Assembly (NCBI GenBank): GCA_019695455.1
Contig: JAEUAC010000326.1
Location: 1-18,593, forward strand
DNA: 18,593 nucleotides
Source of the DNA: Methylorubrum extorquens
GTDB taxonomy: Bacteria; Pseudomonadota; Alphaproteobacteria; Rhizobiales; Beijerinckiaceae
Direction of reading: 5' to 3'
The position numbers and the translations under genes are program-made. Position 1 is the stretch's first letter; each line of letters begins with the position of its first letter. Shown here in pieces: positions 1-8,352 of the stretch. The notes below the pieces were generated by a model. That model made no database searches and had not been told where the DNA came from. It was given only the letters and a program-made list of their open reading frames with translations.

Positions 1-2125
<2,125 letters not shown>

Positions 2126-2218
2126 GCGAACGGACGATTCGCCGGCGGCTCGGACCCTTCGGGGAACCTGTGCCGCGCTGCAGCGTCATCCGATCACCAC
2201 TCTGTTCGGGATCGAACA
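2126..2218 (+). promoter_or_regulatory. uvrB-HdeD intergenic region with an inverted repeat abutting the start codon
   Basis: This 93-bp gap contains three small symmetric elements. GCGAA (2126-2130) and TTCGC (2138-2142) form a 5-bp stem just after the uvrB stop. CCC-TTCG-GGG (2155-2164) is a short stem with a UUCG tetraloop. TGTTCG-GGAT-CGAACA (2203-2218) is a perfect 6-bp inverted repeat ending at the base before the ATG at 2219. None is followed by a T-run, so no intrinsic terminator is claimed. The last element places the only purine-rich Shine-Dalgarno-like bases (GGGA) in its loop, so it could affect translation or serve as an operator. No convincing sigma70 boxes were found. The functional role is inference. 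Confidence 0.35.
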
Positions 2219-2851
2219 ATGTCGACCACGCCGCTCGCCTCCCCTCCCCTGTCCGTCACGCCCTCCGACCGCATGGCCGCGATGAGCGGATTGCTCGCCC
2301 AGAACTGGTGGGCTCTCGCGCTGCGCGGCGCGATGGGGATCGTCTTCGGCGTCCTGGCCATCGCGCTGCCCGGCGTGACGCTCGCGACCCTCGTGATCCT
2401 GTTCGCGGCCTACATGCTGGTCGACGGCGTGTTCGCGATCGTGGCGGCCGTGAAGGCGGCCGGCAAGGGGCGGCGCTGGGGCTTCCTGGCACTCGAGGGC
2501 GTCGCCGACATCGCGGCCGGCGCCGTCGCGCTCCTGTGGCCGGCGATCTCGGTCCTCGTCTTCGTCTACCTCGTCGCGTTCTGGTCGATCCTGTCCGGCA
2601 TCCTGCTGCTCGGCGCGGCCTTCCGGCTCGATGCCGCCCACGGGCGCTGGTGGATGGCGATCTCCGGCGCCTTCTCGGTCATCTTCGGCATCGCGGTCCT
2701 CCTGGCGCCCGGCGCCGCGGCCCTCGCCATGACGCTCTGGCTCGGCGCCTACGCGGTCGTGTTCGGCGTCATGCTGCTGGTCCTCGCCTTCCGGCTGCGC
2801 TCGCGTCATACGGGTCGGACCGACATGACCGCGCGCCCCGCCGCGCTCTGA
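2219..2851 (+). CDS. HdeD/DUF308 family six-helix membrane protein
   Basis: This 210-residue inner-membrane protein has the HdeD (DUF308) pattern of three helical hairpins. Hydrophobic segments lie at about residues 32-51, 54-78, 88-108, 110-135, 145-163 and 166-191. Typical family phrases are LRGAMGIVFGVLAIALPG, LEGVADIAAGAVALLWP and ISGAFSVIFGIAVLLAPGAAALAM, each resembling the others, as expected from the internal repeat of the family. The N-terminal 30 residues are polar and cytosolic, followed by the WW pair at 30-31 seen in many members. HdeD in Escherichia coli is linked to acid resistance, but the biochemical activity of the family is unknown and acid resistance should not be assumed here. 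The ATG at 2219 gives a family-typical length; ATGs at residues 19 and 22 are alternatives. A 10-nt gap separates it from the next gene, so the two are probably co-transcribed. Confidence 0.88.
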   Translation: MSTTPLASPPLSVTPSDRMAAMSGLLAQNWWALALRGAMGIVFGVLAIALPGVTLATLVILFAAYMLVDGVFAIVAAVKAAGKGRRWGFLALEGVADIAAGAVALLWPAISVLVFVYLVAFWSILSGILLLGAAFRLDAAHGRWWMAISGAFSVIFGIAVLLAPGAAALAMTLWLGAYAVVFGVMLLVLAFRLRSRHTGRTDMTARPAAL

Positions 2852-2861
2852 AAGGCCCAGC

Positions 2862-3137
2862 ATGACGATCCGCTTCGCCGCGATCCTGGGACTCGCCCTC
2901 GCCGGCGCGGCCGCCGCGCCGGCCGGGGCGCAGCCCCATCCCTCGACCGACCGGATGCGCGTCACGGTCCGATCGGCGCTCGCCGGTCCGATCTGCGACC
3001 GCCGCGAGGTCGGCACCTGCCAGTCGGAGGCCCGGTCGCGCGCCATCGCGTGCGACGCGTTCTCCGACCGCCTCGGCTGCGCCGACACGGTGATCGCCGC
3101 GCAATCGGCCTGCCTCCGCGCGACGGGCTGCTACTGA
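2862..3137 (+). CDS. Small secreted six-cysteine protein of unknown function
   Basis: This 91-residue product was not recognised. The first 23 residues form a clear Sec signal peptide: Arg at position 4, then a hydrophobic Ala/Leu core, with cleavage likely after AGA at 21-23. The mature part is about 68 residues with six cysteines at 45, 53, 64, 73, 84 and 90, an even number that would allow three disulfides in the periplasm, and it ends GCY. The ATG at 2862 is preceded by AAAGG six bases upstream, a usable ribosome binding site. It follows the HdeD-like gene by 10 nt and ends 7 nt before the convergent livF stop, so it is the last gene of its unit. The signal peptide, spacing and G/C-ending codons support a real gene. 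Function is unknown. Confidence 0.7.
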   Translation: MTIRFAAILGLALAGAAAAPAGAQPHPSTDRMRVTVRSALAGPICDRREVGTCQSEARSRAIACDAFSDRLGCADTVIAAQSACLRATGCY

Positions 3138-3144
3138 GCCCGCG

Positions 3145-3843
3145 TCAGACGTGGAGGTAGCGGTCCTTCACGGTCGGATCGCTGGCGAGCGAGGCGCTGT
3201 CGCCCATCCAGGCGATGCGCCCCTTCTCGATGACGACGTGCCGGTCCGCGAAGGCGGCCAGCGCGTCGACGTTCTTGTCGACCACCAGGATCGACTGCCC
3301 CTCCGCCTTCAGCCGCTTGAGCACGCCCCAGATCTCCTGGCGGATCAGGGGCGCGAGCCCCTCGGTCGCCTCGTCGAGGATGAGGAGCTTCGGGTTCGTC
3401 ATCAGGGCGCGGCCGACCGCCAGCATCTGCTGCTCGCCGCCCGAGAGCTGCGAGCCGAGATTGCCGCGCCGCTCGGCGAGGCGCGGGAACAGGGCGTAGA
3501 TCTCGCGCAGCGTCCAGCGGGCCGGGCCGAACCGCGCGGCCGCGGTCGCGACGAGGTTCTCGTGGACCGTCAGCGTCGGGAAGATCTGCCGTCCCTCCGG
3601 GACGAGGCCGAGCCCCGCCTGCCCGATCCGGTAGGCCGCCCGCCCGGCGATCTCGCGCCCCTCGAACCGGACGGACCCGGCGCTCGGCGGCAGGAGCCCC
3701 ATGACGGCCTTGATGGTGGTCGTCTTGCCCATGCCGTTGCGGCCGATCAGCGTCACGACCTCGGCGCGCCCGACCGCGAACCCGACGCCGAACAGGACGC
3801 GCGCCGGTCCGTAGCCGGCCTCCAGCCCCTCGACCTCCAGCAT
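3145..3843 (-). CDS. livF: Branched-chain amino acid/aromatic acid-type ABC transporter ATPase (LivF)
   Basis: This 232-residue ATPase is of the LivF class, one of the two nucleotide-binding subunits of a HAAT-family importer. Motifs are Walker A GRNGMGKT (34-41), ABC signature LSGGEQQ (133-139) and Walker B LLILDEAT (153-160). LivF hallmarks are also present: YGPARVLFGV near the N-terminus and LGLVPEGRQIFPTLTVHENL at 78-97. The H-loop position carries D-K (VVDKN, 188-191) where LivF proteins usually have E-Q, a small departure. The ATG at 3843-3841 overlaps the livG stop by one base (TGATG), which fixes the start and implies translational coupling. It is the last gene of the minus-strand operon and converges on the small secreted protein gene, with no terminator hairpin visible in the 7-bp gap. 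HAAT importers transport branched-chain amino acids, amides, urea or aromatic acids, so family alone does not give the substrate. Confidence 0.95.
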   Translation of the reverse strand: MLEVEGLEAGYGPARVLFGVGFAVGRAEVVTLIGRNGMGKTTTIKAVMGLLPPSAGSVRFEGREIAGRAAYRIGQAGLGLVPEGRQIFPTLTVHENLVATAAARFGPARWTLREIYALFPRLAERRGNLGSQLSGGEQQMLAVGRALMTNPKLLILDEATEGLAPLIRQEIWGVLKRLKAEGQSILVVDKNVDALAAFADRHVVIEKGRIAWMGDSASLASDPTVKDRYLHV

Positions 3844-4595
3844 CAGGCCGCCTCCTCGCCGAGATACGCCGCGCGCACCTGCGGATCGGCCCGGATGGTC
3901 GCCGGATCGCCGGTCGCGACGACCTTGCCGTAGACCAGGACGGAGACCCGATCCGCGAGCGCGAACACGGCCTCCATGTCGTGCTCGATGAGGAGGATCG
4001 TGATCTCGCCCTTCAGCGCGCGCAGGATCTCGACCACGCCGCGGCTCTCGTCGTGGCTCGTGCCGGCCAGCGGCTCGTCCAGGATGAGCAGGCTCGGCGC
4101 CGTCGCCAGCGCGACGGCGAGTTCGAGCTGGCGCTTCTCGCCGTACGAGAGGAGCGCCGCCGGCACGCCGGCGCGGTGCGCGAGCCCGAAGCGTTCCAGC
4201 AGCGCGAGGGCGGGCGCGTTGAGCGCGTCGTCGCGACGCGCCGGCCGCAGGAACCGGAACGACGAGCCGGACCGGGCCTGCACGGCGACCGCGACGTTCT
4301 CGAGCGCCGTGAAGGCGGGCAGGACGGAGATGATCTGGAACGAGCGCGCGAGCCCGAGGCGGACGCGCTCGGCCATGGACAGCCGCGTGACGTCCCGGCC
4401 CGCGAACAGGACGCGGCCGCGATCGGAGCGGGCGAGCCCGGAGATCTGGTGGACGAGCGTCGTCTTGCCGGCGCCGTTCGGCCCGATGACGGCGTGCAGC
4501 TCGCCCGGCCGGAGGTCGAGCGAGACGTCGTCCGTCACGCGCAGCGCGCCGTAGCTCTTCGACAGGCCCTCGAGGCGGAGGAGCGGCTCGGTCAC
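3843..4595 (-). CDS. livG: Branched-chain amino acid/aromatic acid-type ABC transporter ATPase (LivG)
   Basis: This is the second nucleotide-binding subunit of the importer, 250 residues. It has Walker A GPNGAGKT (38-45), Q-loop Gln at about 87 in ARSFQI, signature LSYGEKRQ (149-156), Walker B LLILDEP (169-175) and H-loop His 205 in LLIEHDM. LSYGEKRQLE and the SFQ segment are typical of LivG rather than LivF. The start is the GTG at 4595-4593, which forms a 4-nt GTGA overlap with the livM stop and is preceded on the minus strand by a G-rich Shine-Dalgarno stretch (GGGGGAGG). The open frame continues far upstream, but that part runs antiparallel through livM coding sequence in another frame and does not look like protein. 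It pairs with LivF on the cytoplasmic face of LivHM. Confidence 0.95.
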   Translation of the reverse strand: MTEPLLRLEGLSKSYGALRVTDDVSLDLRPGELHAVIGPNGAGKTTLVHQISGLARSDRGRVLFAGRDVTRLSMAERVRLGLARSFQIISVLPAFTALENVAVAVQARSGSSFRFLRPARRDDALNAPALALLERFGLAHRAGVPAALLSYGEKRQLELAVALATAPSLLILDEPLAGTSHDESRGVVEILRALKGEITILLIEHDMEAVFALADRVSVLVYGKVVATGDPATIRADPQVRAAYLGEEAA

Positions 4596-5578
4596 GCCCC
4601 CCTCCCCCGGCCGATCCCAACGAGGCCGCCCCGCGCGAACAGCACCGCGAGGACGAGCAGGGGGCCGAACACGAGCCGCCAATGTTCGAGGTAGTGCGAC
4701 AGGACCTCCTCGGCGAGGAGGAAGGCGGCCGCCCCGAGGATCGCCCCGTGCAGGCTGCCGAGACCGCCGAGGACGACGACGAAGATGAGGTCGCCCGAGC
4801 GCTGCCAGCTCATCACGGCCGGGCTGACGAAGCCCGACAGGTTCGCGAGGAGGAAGCCCGCGACGCCCGCGACGGCGCCCGCCAGCGCGTAGGCGACGAG
4901 CCGGTAGCGGAAGGCCTCGAAGCCGACCGCCTCCATGCGGATCTCGTTCTCCTTCAGGCCGCGCAGCACGCGCCCGAAGCGCGACGCCGTCACGCGCCGC
5001 AGCCCGAGATAGGCGGCGCCGAGCACGGCGAGGGACACCCAGTAGAGCGCCGCGTCGCCCTTCAGCCACGGCCGGTCGAACAGGAGCGAGCGGCCCGGCA
5101 GGGTCATGCCGTCGTCGCCGCCGTAGCCGGAGAGCGCGGTGGCGAGGAAGAACAGCATCTGCCCGAAGGCGAGCGTGATCATGATGAAGTAGACGCCCTG
5201 CGTGCGCAGCGCGATGACGCCCGACGCGAGCGCGAACAGGACGGAGCCGCCGATCGCGGCCGCGAGCTGCGGGCCCGCCTCCTCGATCCCGTGGCTCGAC
5301 AGGATGCCGACCGCGTAGGCGCCGATGCCCAGGAAGGCGGCATGGCCGAAGGAGACGAGCCCGCCGTAGCCGATGAGGAGATCCAGCGACATCGCCGCGA
5401 GCGCGACCACGACGACCCGCGTCATGAGCGACAGGATGAAGCCCTCGGGCCCGAGCTTGGCGAGGAGCGGAACGGCCGCGAGCAGCGCGAACAGGACGAG
5501 GGGAACGAGCCAGTCGCGGGGCGACGCGGTCGGCGAGCGGATCGCCGGGGTGGCGGCGGCCACGGGCTCGGCGCTCAC
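4592..5578 (-). CDS. livM: Branched-chain amino acid/aromatic acid-type ABC transporter permease (LivM)
   Basis: This 328-residue inner-membrane permease of the LivM class forms the pore with LivH. It has about eight to ten hydrophobic segments after a short Ala/Pro-rich cytosolic N-terminus (residues 1-25). Family markers are LDLLIGYGGLVSFGHAAFLGIGAYAVG, the coupling-helix region LKENEIRMEAVGFEAFRYRLVAYALAGAVAGVAGFL, and the later stretch VVVLGGLGSLHGAILGAAAFLLAEE. The first and second match the conserved permease signature that contacts the ATPases. The start is GTG at 5578-5576, with a 4-nt GTGA overlap with the livH stop; its own stop overlaps the livG GTG in the same way. The two stacked GTGA junctions suggest tightly coupled subunit synthesis. 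Confidence 0.95.
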   Translation of the reverse strand: MSAEPVAAATPAIRSPTASPRDWLVPLVLFALLAAVPLLAKLGPEGFILSLMTRVVVVALAAMSLDLLIGYGGLVSFGHAAFLGIGAYAVGILSSHGIEEAGPQLAAAIGGSVLFALASGVIALRTQGVYFIMITLAFGQMLFFLATALSGYGGDDGMTLPGRSLLFDRPWLKGDAALYWVSLAVLGAAYLGLRRVTASRFGRVLRGLKENEIRMEAVGFEAFRYRLVAYALAGAVAGVAGFLLANLSGFVSPAVMSWQRSGDLIFVVVLGGLGSLHGAILGAAAFLLAEEVLSHYLEHWRLVFGPLLVLAVLFARGGLVGIGRGRGA

Positions 5579-6492
5579 CGCTTGGCCGGGAACAGGCCGG
5601 ACGGCTTCACGAACAGGGTCGCGGCCATCAGGATGTAGATCAGCATGGGGGCGATCGCCCGGCCCGTCTGGCTCGCGGCCGACGGGTCGAGGACGAAGCG
5701 GAGCAGCGTCGGCGCGAAGAAGCGGCCGAGCGTGTCGACCAGCCCGACGAGGATCGCGCCGAGGAAGGCGCCCCGCACCGATCCGATCCCGCCGATGACG
5801 ATGACCACGAAGGCCAGGATGAGGACGTTGTCCCCCATGCCGGGCTCGACGGACAGGATGGGCGCCACCATGGCGCCAGCGAACCCGGCCAGCATGGCGC
5901 CGAACCCGAACACGACCGTGAACAGGAGCCGGATGTTGACGCCGAGCGCCGACACCATCGGCGCGTTGGTGGCGCCGGCCCGGACCAGCATGCCGATCCG
6001 CGTGTGCCCGACGATGCCGTAGAGCAGCCCCGCGACCCCGAGCCCGGCCGCGATGATGGCGAGGCGGTAGACCGGGTAGTTCAACCCGCCGATCGGGATC
6101 GAGCCCGACAGGATGTCGGGCACGGGCACGCCCAGGGGCGCCGCGCCCCAGACCACCCGGACGGCCTCGTTGAGGAAGATGATGATGCCGAAGGTCGCCA
6201 GCACCTGGTCGAGGTGGTCGCGGTCGTAGAGGTGCCGGAAGACCAGCGCCTCCAGGAGGAGGCCGAAGGCGAGCGCGGACGGCAGCGCGAGGAGGAGCGC
6301 GGTGCCGAACGAGCCCGTCCAGGCCGCGAAGGCCGCCGTCAGGTAGGCGCCGACCATGTACTGGACGCCGTGGGCGAGGTTGATGAAGTCCATGACGCCG
6401 AAGACGAGCGTCAGGCCGGCCGCGATCAGGAAGAGGATCAGGCCGAACTGGACGCCGTTCAGCGCCTGCAGGGCGAAGAGCGTCCAGGTCAT
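5575..6492 (-). CDS. livH: Branched-chain amino acid/aromatic acid-type ABC transporter permease (LivH)
   Basis: This 305-residue permease is of the LivH class. It begins MTWTLFALQALNGVQFGLILFLIAAGLTLVFGVMDFINLAHG, the characteristic first segment of the family. Later it carries LVRAGATNAPMVSALGVNIRLLFTVVFGFGAMLAGFAGAMVAPI, the coupling-helix region, and VIVIGGIGSVRGAFLGAILVGLVDTLG. The ATG at 6492-6490 overlaps the stop of the upstream flavin monooxygenase in an ATGA quartet, so the hydroxylase gene and the transporter genes are one transcript unit. That arrangement is the main reason to link the importer to an aromatic compound rather than to leucine, isoleucine or valine. The open frame extends upstream of this ATG only as a shadow of the monooxygenase. 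Confidence 0.95.
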   Translation of the reverse strand: MTWTLFALQALNGVQFGLILFLIAAGLTLVFGVMDFINLAHGVQYMVGAYLTAAFAAWTGSFGTALLLALPSALAFGLLLEALVFRHLYDRDHLDQVLATFGIIIFLNEAVRVVWGAAPLGVPVPDILSGSIPIGGLNYPVYRLAIIAAGLGVAGLLYGIVGHTRIGMLVRAGATNAPMVSALGVNIRLLFTVVFGFGAMLAGFAGAMVAPILSVEPGMGDNVLILAFVVIVIGGIGSVRGAFLGAILVGLVDTLGRFFAPTLLRFVLDPSAASQTGRAIAPMLIYILMAATLFVKPSGLFPAKR

Positions 6493-7730
6493 GCGGCGCG
6501 GCCGACCTGCTCGGGCGCGAAGCCGGCGCGCCGGGCGTAGCCCCGCACGATCGCCTCGCGCTCCGGGTGGGGCAGGACGGAATCGACGTCCGCGAACCCG
6601 TCGGGCGCGAGCGCCTCGACCGCGTCGATCACGCCCTCGGGGCCGCCCGCCCGGTTCGCCTGGACGATCGCGGCCGTGAGCGGCAGCCGCTCGGCCTCGT
6701 AGGCCGCGAGGCCGGCCGCCGGATGCTCGGCGGCGACGAGCCGGTCGGCGAGGCAGCGGGCGTCGAGGATGGCCTGGCTCGCCCCGTTGGAGCCGACCGG
6801 GTACATCGGATGGGCCGCGTCCCCGAGCAGCGTCACCCGTCCGTGCGACCAGCGGGGCAGCGGATCGCGGTCGCACATCGGGTATTCGAAGATCTCGGCC
6901 GTCGCCGCGACCAGGGCGGGCGCGTCGACGTCGGGCAGCGCGAAGCGGCCGATCGCGGCCTCGACATCGGCGCGGCGCGCCGGGCGGGACCAGTCCTCGC
7001 GCGGCGGCGGCGCGCCGGGCTCCGCGACGGTTGCGATGATGGCCCAGTTGGTGAGGCGCCGGTCCGGCGCCGTGCCGGGCGCGATCGGGTAGACGACGAG
7101 CTTCGCGCTCATGCCGCCCGCGACGATCATGGAGCAGCCGTCGAGGAAGACCGGCCAGTCGGCCGCGCCGCGCCACAGCACGCGACCGTTCCAGCGCGGC
7201 GCGCCCTCGCCGGGGAACAGCCGGGTCCGCACGACCGAATGGATGCCGTCGGCCGCGATGAGGACGTCGCCGTGCGCCGTGGCGACCGACCGGCCGTCGC
7301 GGCCCGCGAAATGGGCCGTGACGCCGCCCTCGTCGGAGGCGAAGTCGGCGAGGCGGCAGCCCGTCCGGACCGCCCCCGGCCCGAGCCGATCGAGCACGGC
7401 TGCATGGATCACGCCCTGGAGCCGGCCGCGGTGGATGGAGAATTGCGGCACGGGGAACCCGGCACCGAGGCCGCGGGGCTCGCGCCACACGGTCTGGCCG
7501 AACCGGTTCGCGTAGATCAGCTCGCTGGTCCGCACCGCGACCGCGTCGAGCGCGTCGAGGAGGCCGAGCTCGGCGAGCTCCGCGATCGCGTGCGGCAGCG
7601 TGTTGATGCCCACGCCGAGCTCGCGGATGGTCTCGGCCTGCTCGTAGAGCTCGACCGCGATCCCGCGCGCGTGGAGCGCGAGCGCCGTCGTGAGCCCGCC
7701 GACGCCACCGCCGACGACGATCGCCTTCAT
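6489..7730 (-). CDS. FAD-dependent aromatic monooxygenase, PhzS/salicylate-hydroxylase type
   Basis: This 413-residue group A flavoprotein monooxygenase would use NAD(P)H and O2 to hydroxylate an aromatic ring in the cytosol. All three family fingerprints are present: GGGVGG (7-12) binding FAD-ADP, the DG motif VLIAADGIHSVVR (156-168), and the GD motif VTLLGDAAHPMYP (299-311). Several stretches recall the phenazine enzyme PhzS of Pseudomonas, namely RELGVGINTLPHAI, VWREPRGLGAGFPVPQFSIHRG, and EYPMCDRDPLPRW followed by the GD motif and GSNGASQAILD. The substrate need not be a phenazine; salicylate and 3-hydroxybenzoate hydroxylases share this scaffold. Length is normal and no second oxidoreductase domain is fused, so it is not a 2-aminobenzoyl-CoA monooxygenase/reductase. 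The ATG at 7730-7728 is preceded by GGAG lying inside an inverted repeat. Its stop overlaps livH (ATGA). It probably acts on the compound imported by the neighbouring transporter. Confidence 0.9.
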   Translation of the reverse strand: MKAIVVGGGVGGLTTALALHARGIAVELYEQAETIRELGVGINTLPHAIAELAELGLLDALDAVAVRTSELIYANRFGQTVWREPRGLGAGFPVPQFSIHRGRLQGVIHAAVLDRLGPGAVRTGCRLADFASDEGGVTAHFAGRDGRSVATAHGDVLIAADGIHSVVRTRLFPGEGAPRWNGRVLWRGAADWPVFLDGCSMIVAGGMSAKLVVYPIAPGTAPDRRLTNWAIIATVAEPGAPPPREDWSRPARRADVEAAIGRFALPDVDAPALVAATAEIFEYPMCDRDPLPRWSHGRVTLLGDAAHPMYPVGSNGASQAILDARCLADRLVAAEHPAAGLAAYEAERLPLTAAIVQANRAGGPEGVIDAVEALAPDGFADVDSVLPHPEREAIVRGYARRAGFAPEQVGRAA

Positions 7731-7878
7731 GGCCGGAGGCTCCGGGCGGGAGCGACGCGTGGCGTCGCCGCGATCCGCGCGCCGCGAAGGGGTCGGCCCG
7801 GTCTCACGATCGAGCCGACGTGGCCCCGCCCCGCGGCGCGCTTCGGAGGGAAGGCCGTGCGGGACCCGGGCCGGGTGC
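7731..7878 (-). promoter_or_regulatory. Structured 148-bp intercistronic region between cupin and monooxygenase genes
   Basis: This is the only sizeable gap inside the minus-strand operon, and it holds four inverted repeats. They are ACCCGG-G-CCGGGT at 7864-7876, two bases beyond the cupin stop; GTCGGC at 7792-7797 with GCCGAC at 7814-7819; GCGACGC-GTG-GCGTCGC at 7752-7768, a perfect 7-bp stem with a 3-nt loop; and CCGGAG-G-CTCCGG at 7733-7745, two bases upstream of the monooxygenase ATG. The last pairs the GGAG Shine-Dalgarno with CTCC. None is followed by a T-run on the minus strand. It may be an RNA processing, stabilising or attenuating segment separating binding-protein/cupin expression from hydroxylase/permease expression. 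In such GC-rich DNA short inverted repeats also occur by chance. No coding sequence with recognisable features is seen here. Confidence 0.4.
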
Positions 7879-8352
7879 TCATGCCGCGCCCGGAGGCGGG
7901 GGCAGGAAGTTCACGTCGTGCCGCGCCGAGAGGGCGACGACGTCGTCCGGCTTCTGCCCGGGCAGGTCGTGGATGCCCTGGAACAGCTCGAACAGCCGGC
8001 CCGTCGGCGAGACCCAGAACAGGCATTTCGCGGTCGCGCCCGAGCGGTTGAAGATGCCGTGCGGCCTGCCCCGCGGCAGCCGGACGAGATCGCCCGGCCG
8101 CCCGGAGGTCTCCTCGCCGTCCAGCCAGAATTCGAGCGTGCCCTCGAGGATGTAGAGGTACTCGTCCTGGAGCGGATGGGCGTGGGGCGGCACGAAGGTG
8201 CCGTCCGGGAAGGTCGCGTGCCAGGAGAAGCTGTCCTCCGTCACGCTCTTCGGGACATAGGTCTGCCCCAGGATGTGCCACGTGATGCCGTCGACGCCGG
8301 CACCGGCCGGCGTGATCCCGGCGGTCTCGCTGCGCATGGCGCCCTCAGCCAT
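7879..8352 (-). CDS. Small cupin-domain protein
   Basis: This 157-residue single-domain cupin has both consensus motifs intact. Motif 1 is VPPHAHPLQDEYLYILEG with H57, H59 and E64, and motif 2 is GDLVRLPRGRPHGIFN (87-102) with H98 and N102. These four ligands normally hold a metal (Fe, Mn, Ni or Zn) in the beta-barrel, so an enzyme or metal-dependent sensor is possible. Such small cupins include quercetinase-like dioxygenases, isomerases and proteins with no known activity, so no reaction is assigned. The C-terminus adds GRLFELFQGIHDLPGQKPDDVVALSARHDVNFLPPPP, a tail seen in cupins annotated near aromatic pathways. The ATG at 8352-8350 overlaps the stop of the binding-protein gene (TGATG). A TTG at 8370 and an ATG at 8338 are alternatives. 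It is encoded between the importer's binding protein and a ring hydroxylase, which suggests a role in the same pathway. Confidence 0.85.
   Translation of the reverse strand: MAEGAMRSETAGITPAGAGVDGITWHILGQTYVPKSVTEDSFSWHATFPDGTFVPPHAHPLQDEYLYILEGTLEFWLDGEETSGRPGDLVRLPRGRPHGIFNRSGATAKCLFWVSPTGRLFELFQGIHDLPGQKPDDVVALSARHDVNFLPPPPGAA

Noticed and set aside
2155..2164. CCC-TTCG-GGG as an intrinsic terminator after uvrB
   Set aside because: The stem is only three base pairs and no T-tract follows.
2203..2218. LexA/SOS box reading of TGTTCGGGATCGAACA near uvrB
   Set aside because: The alphaproteobacterial LexA site is a direct repeat GTTC-N7-GTTC and the Gram-positive site is GAAC-N4-GTTC. This element has the inverse order GTTC-N6-GAAC and lies downstream of uvrB.
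3138..3144. Terminator between the convergent small secreted gene and livF
   Set aside because: Only 7 bp separate the stops and no hairpin with a T-run is visible on either strand.
6489..7730. Assignment of the flavoprotein as the missing 2-aminobenzoyl-CoA monooxygenase/reductase or as a true phenazine enzyme
   Set aside because: It is a single hydroxylase domain of 413 residues with no reductase half, and no other phenazine biosynthesis genes are present; only the PhzS/salicylate-hydroxylase-type family call is supported.
6567..8051. A 494-codon plus-strand open frame antisense to the monooxygenase and cupin genes
   Set aside because: It runs across two real genes and the gap between them with low-complexity Arg/Ala/Asp composition, so it is a shadow frame.
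7727..8281. A possible 184-codon minus-strand gene filling the cupin-monooxygenase gap
   Set aside because: Most of it overlaps the cupin in another frame and the remainder is Arg/Pro/Ala-rich without motif, so the gap is treated as non-coding.
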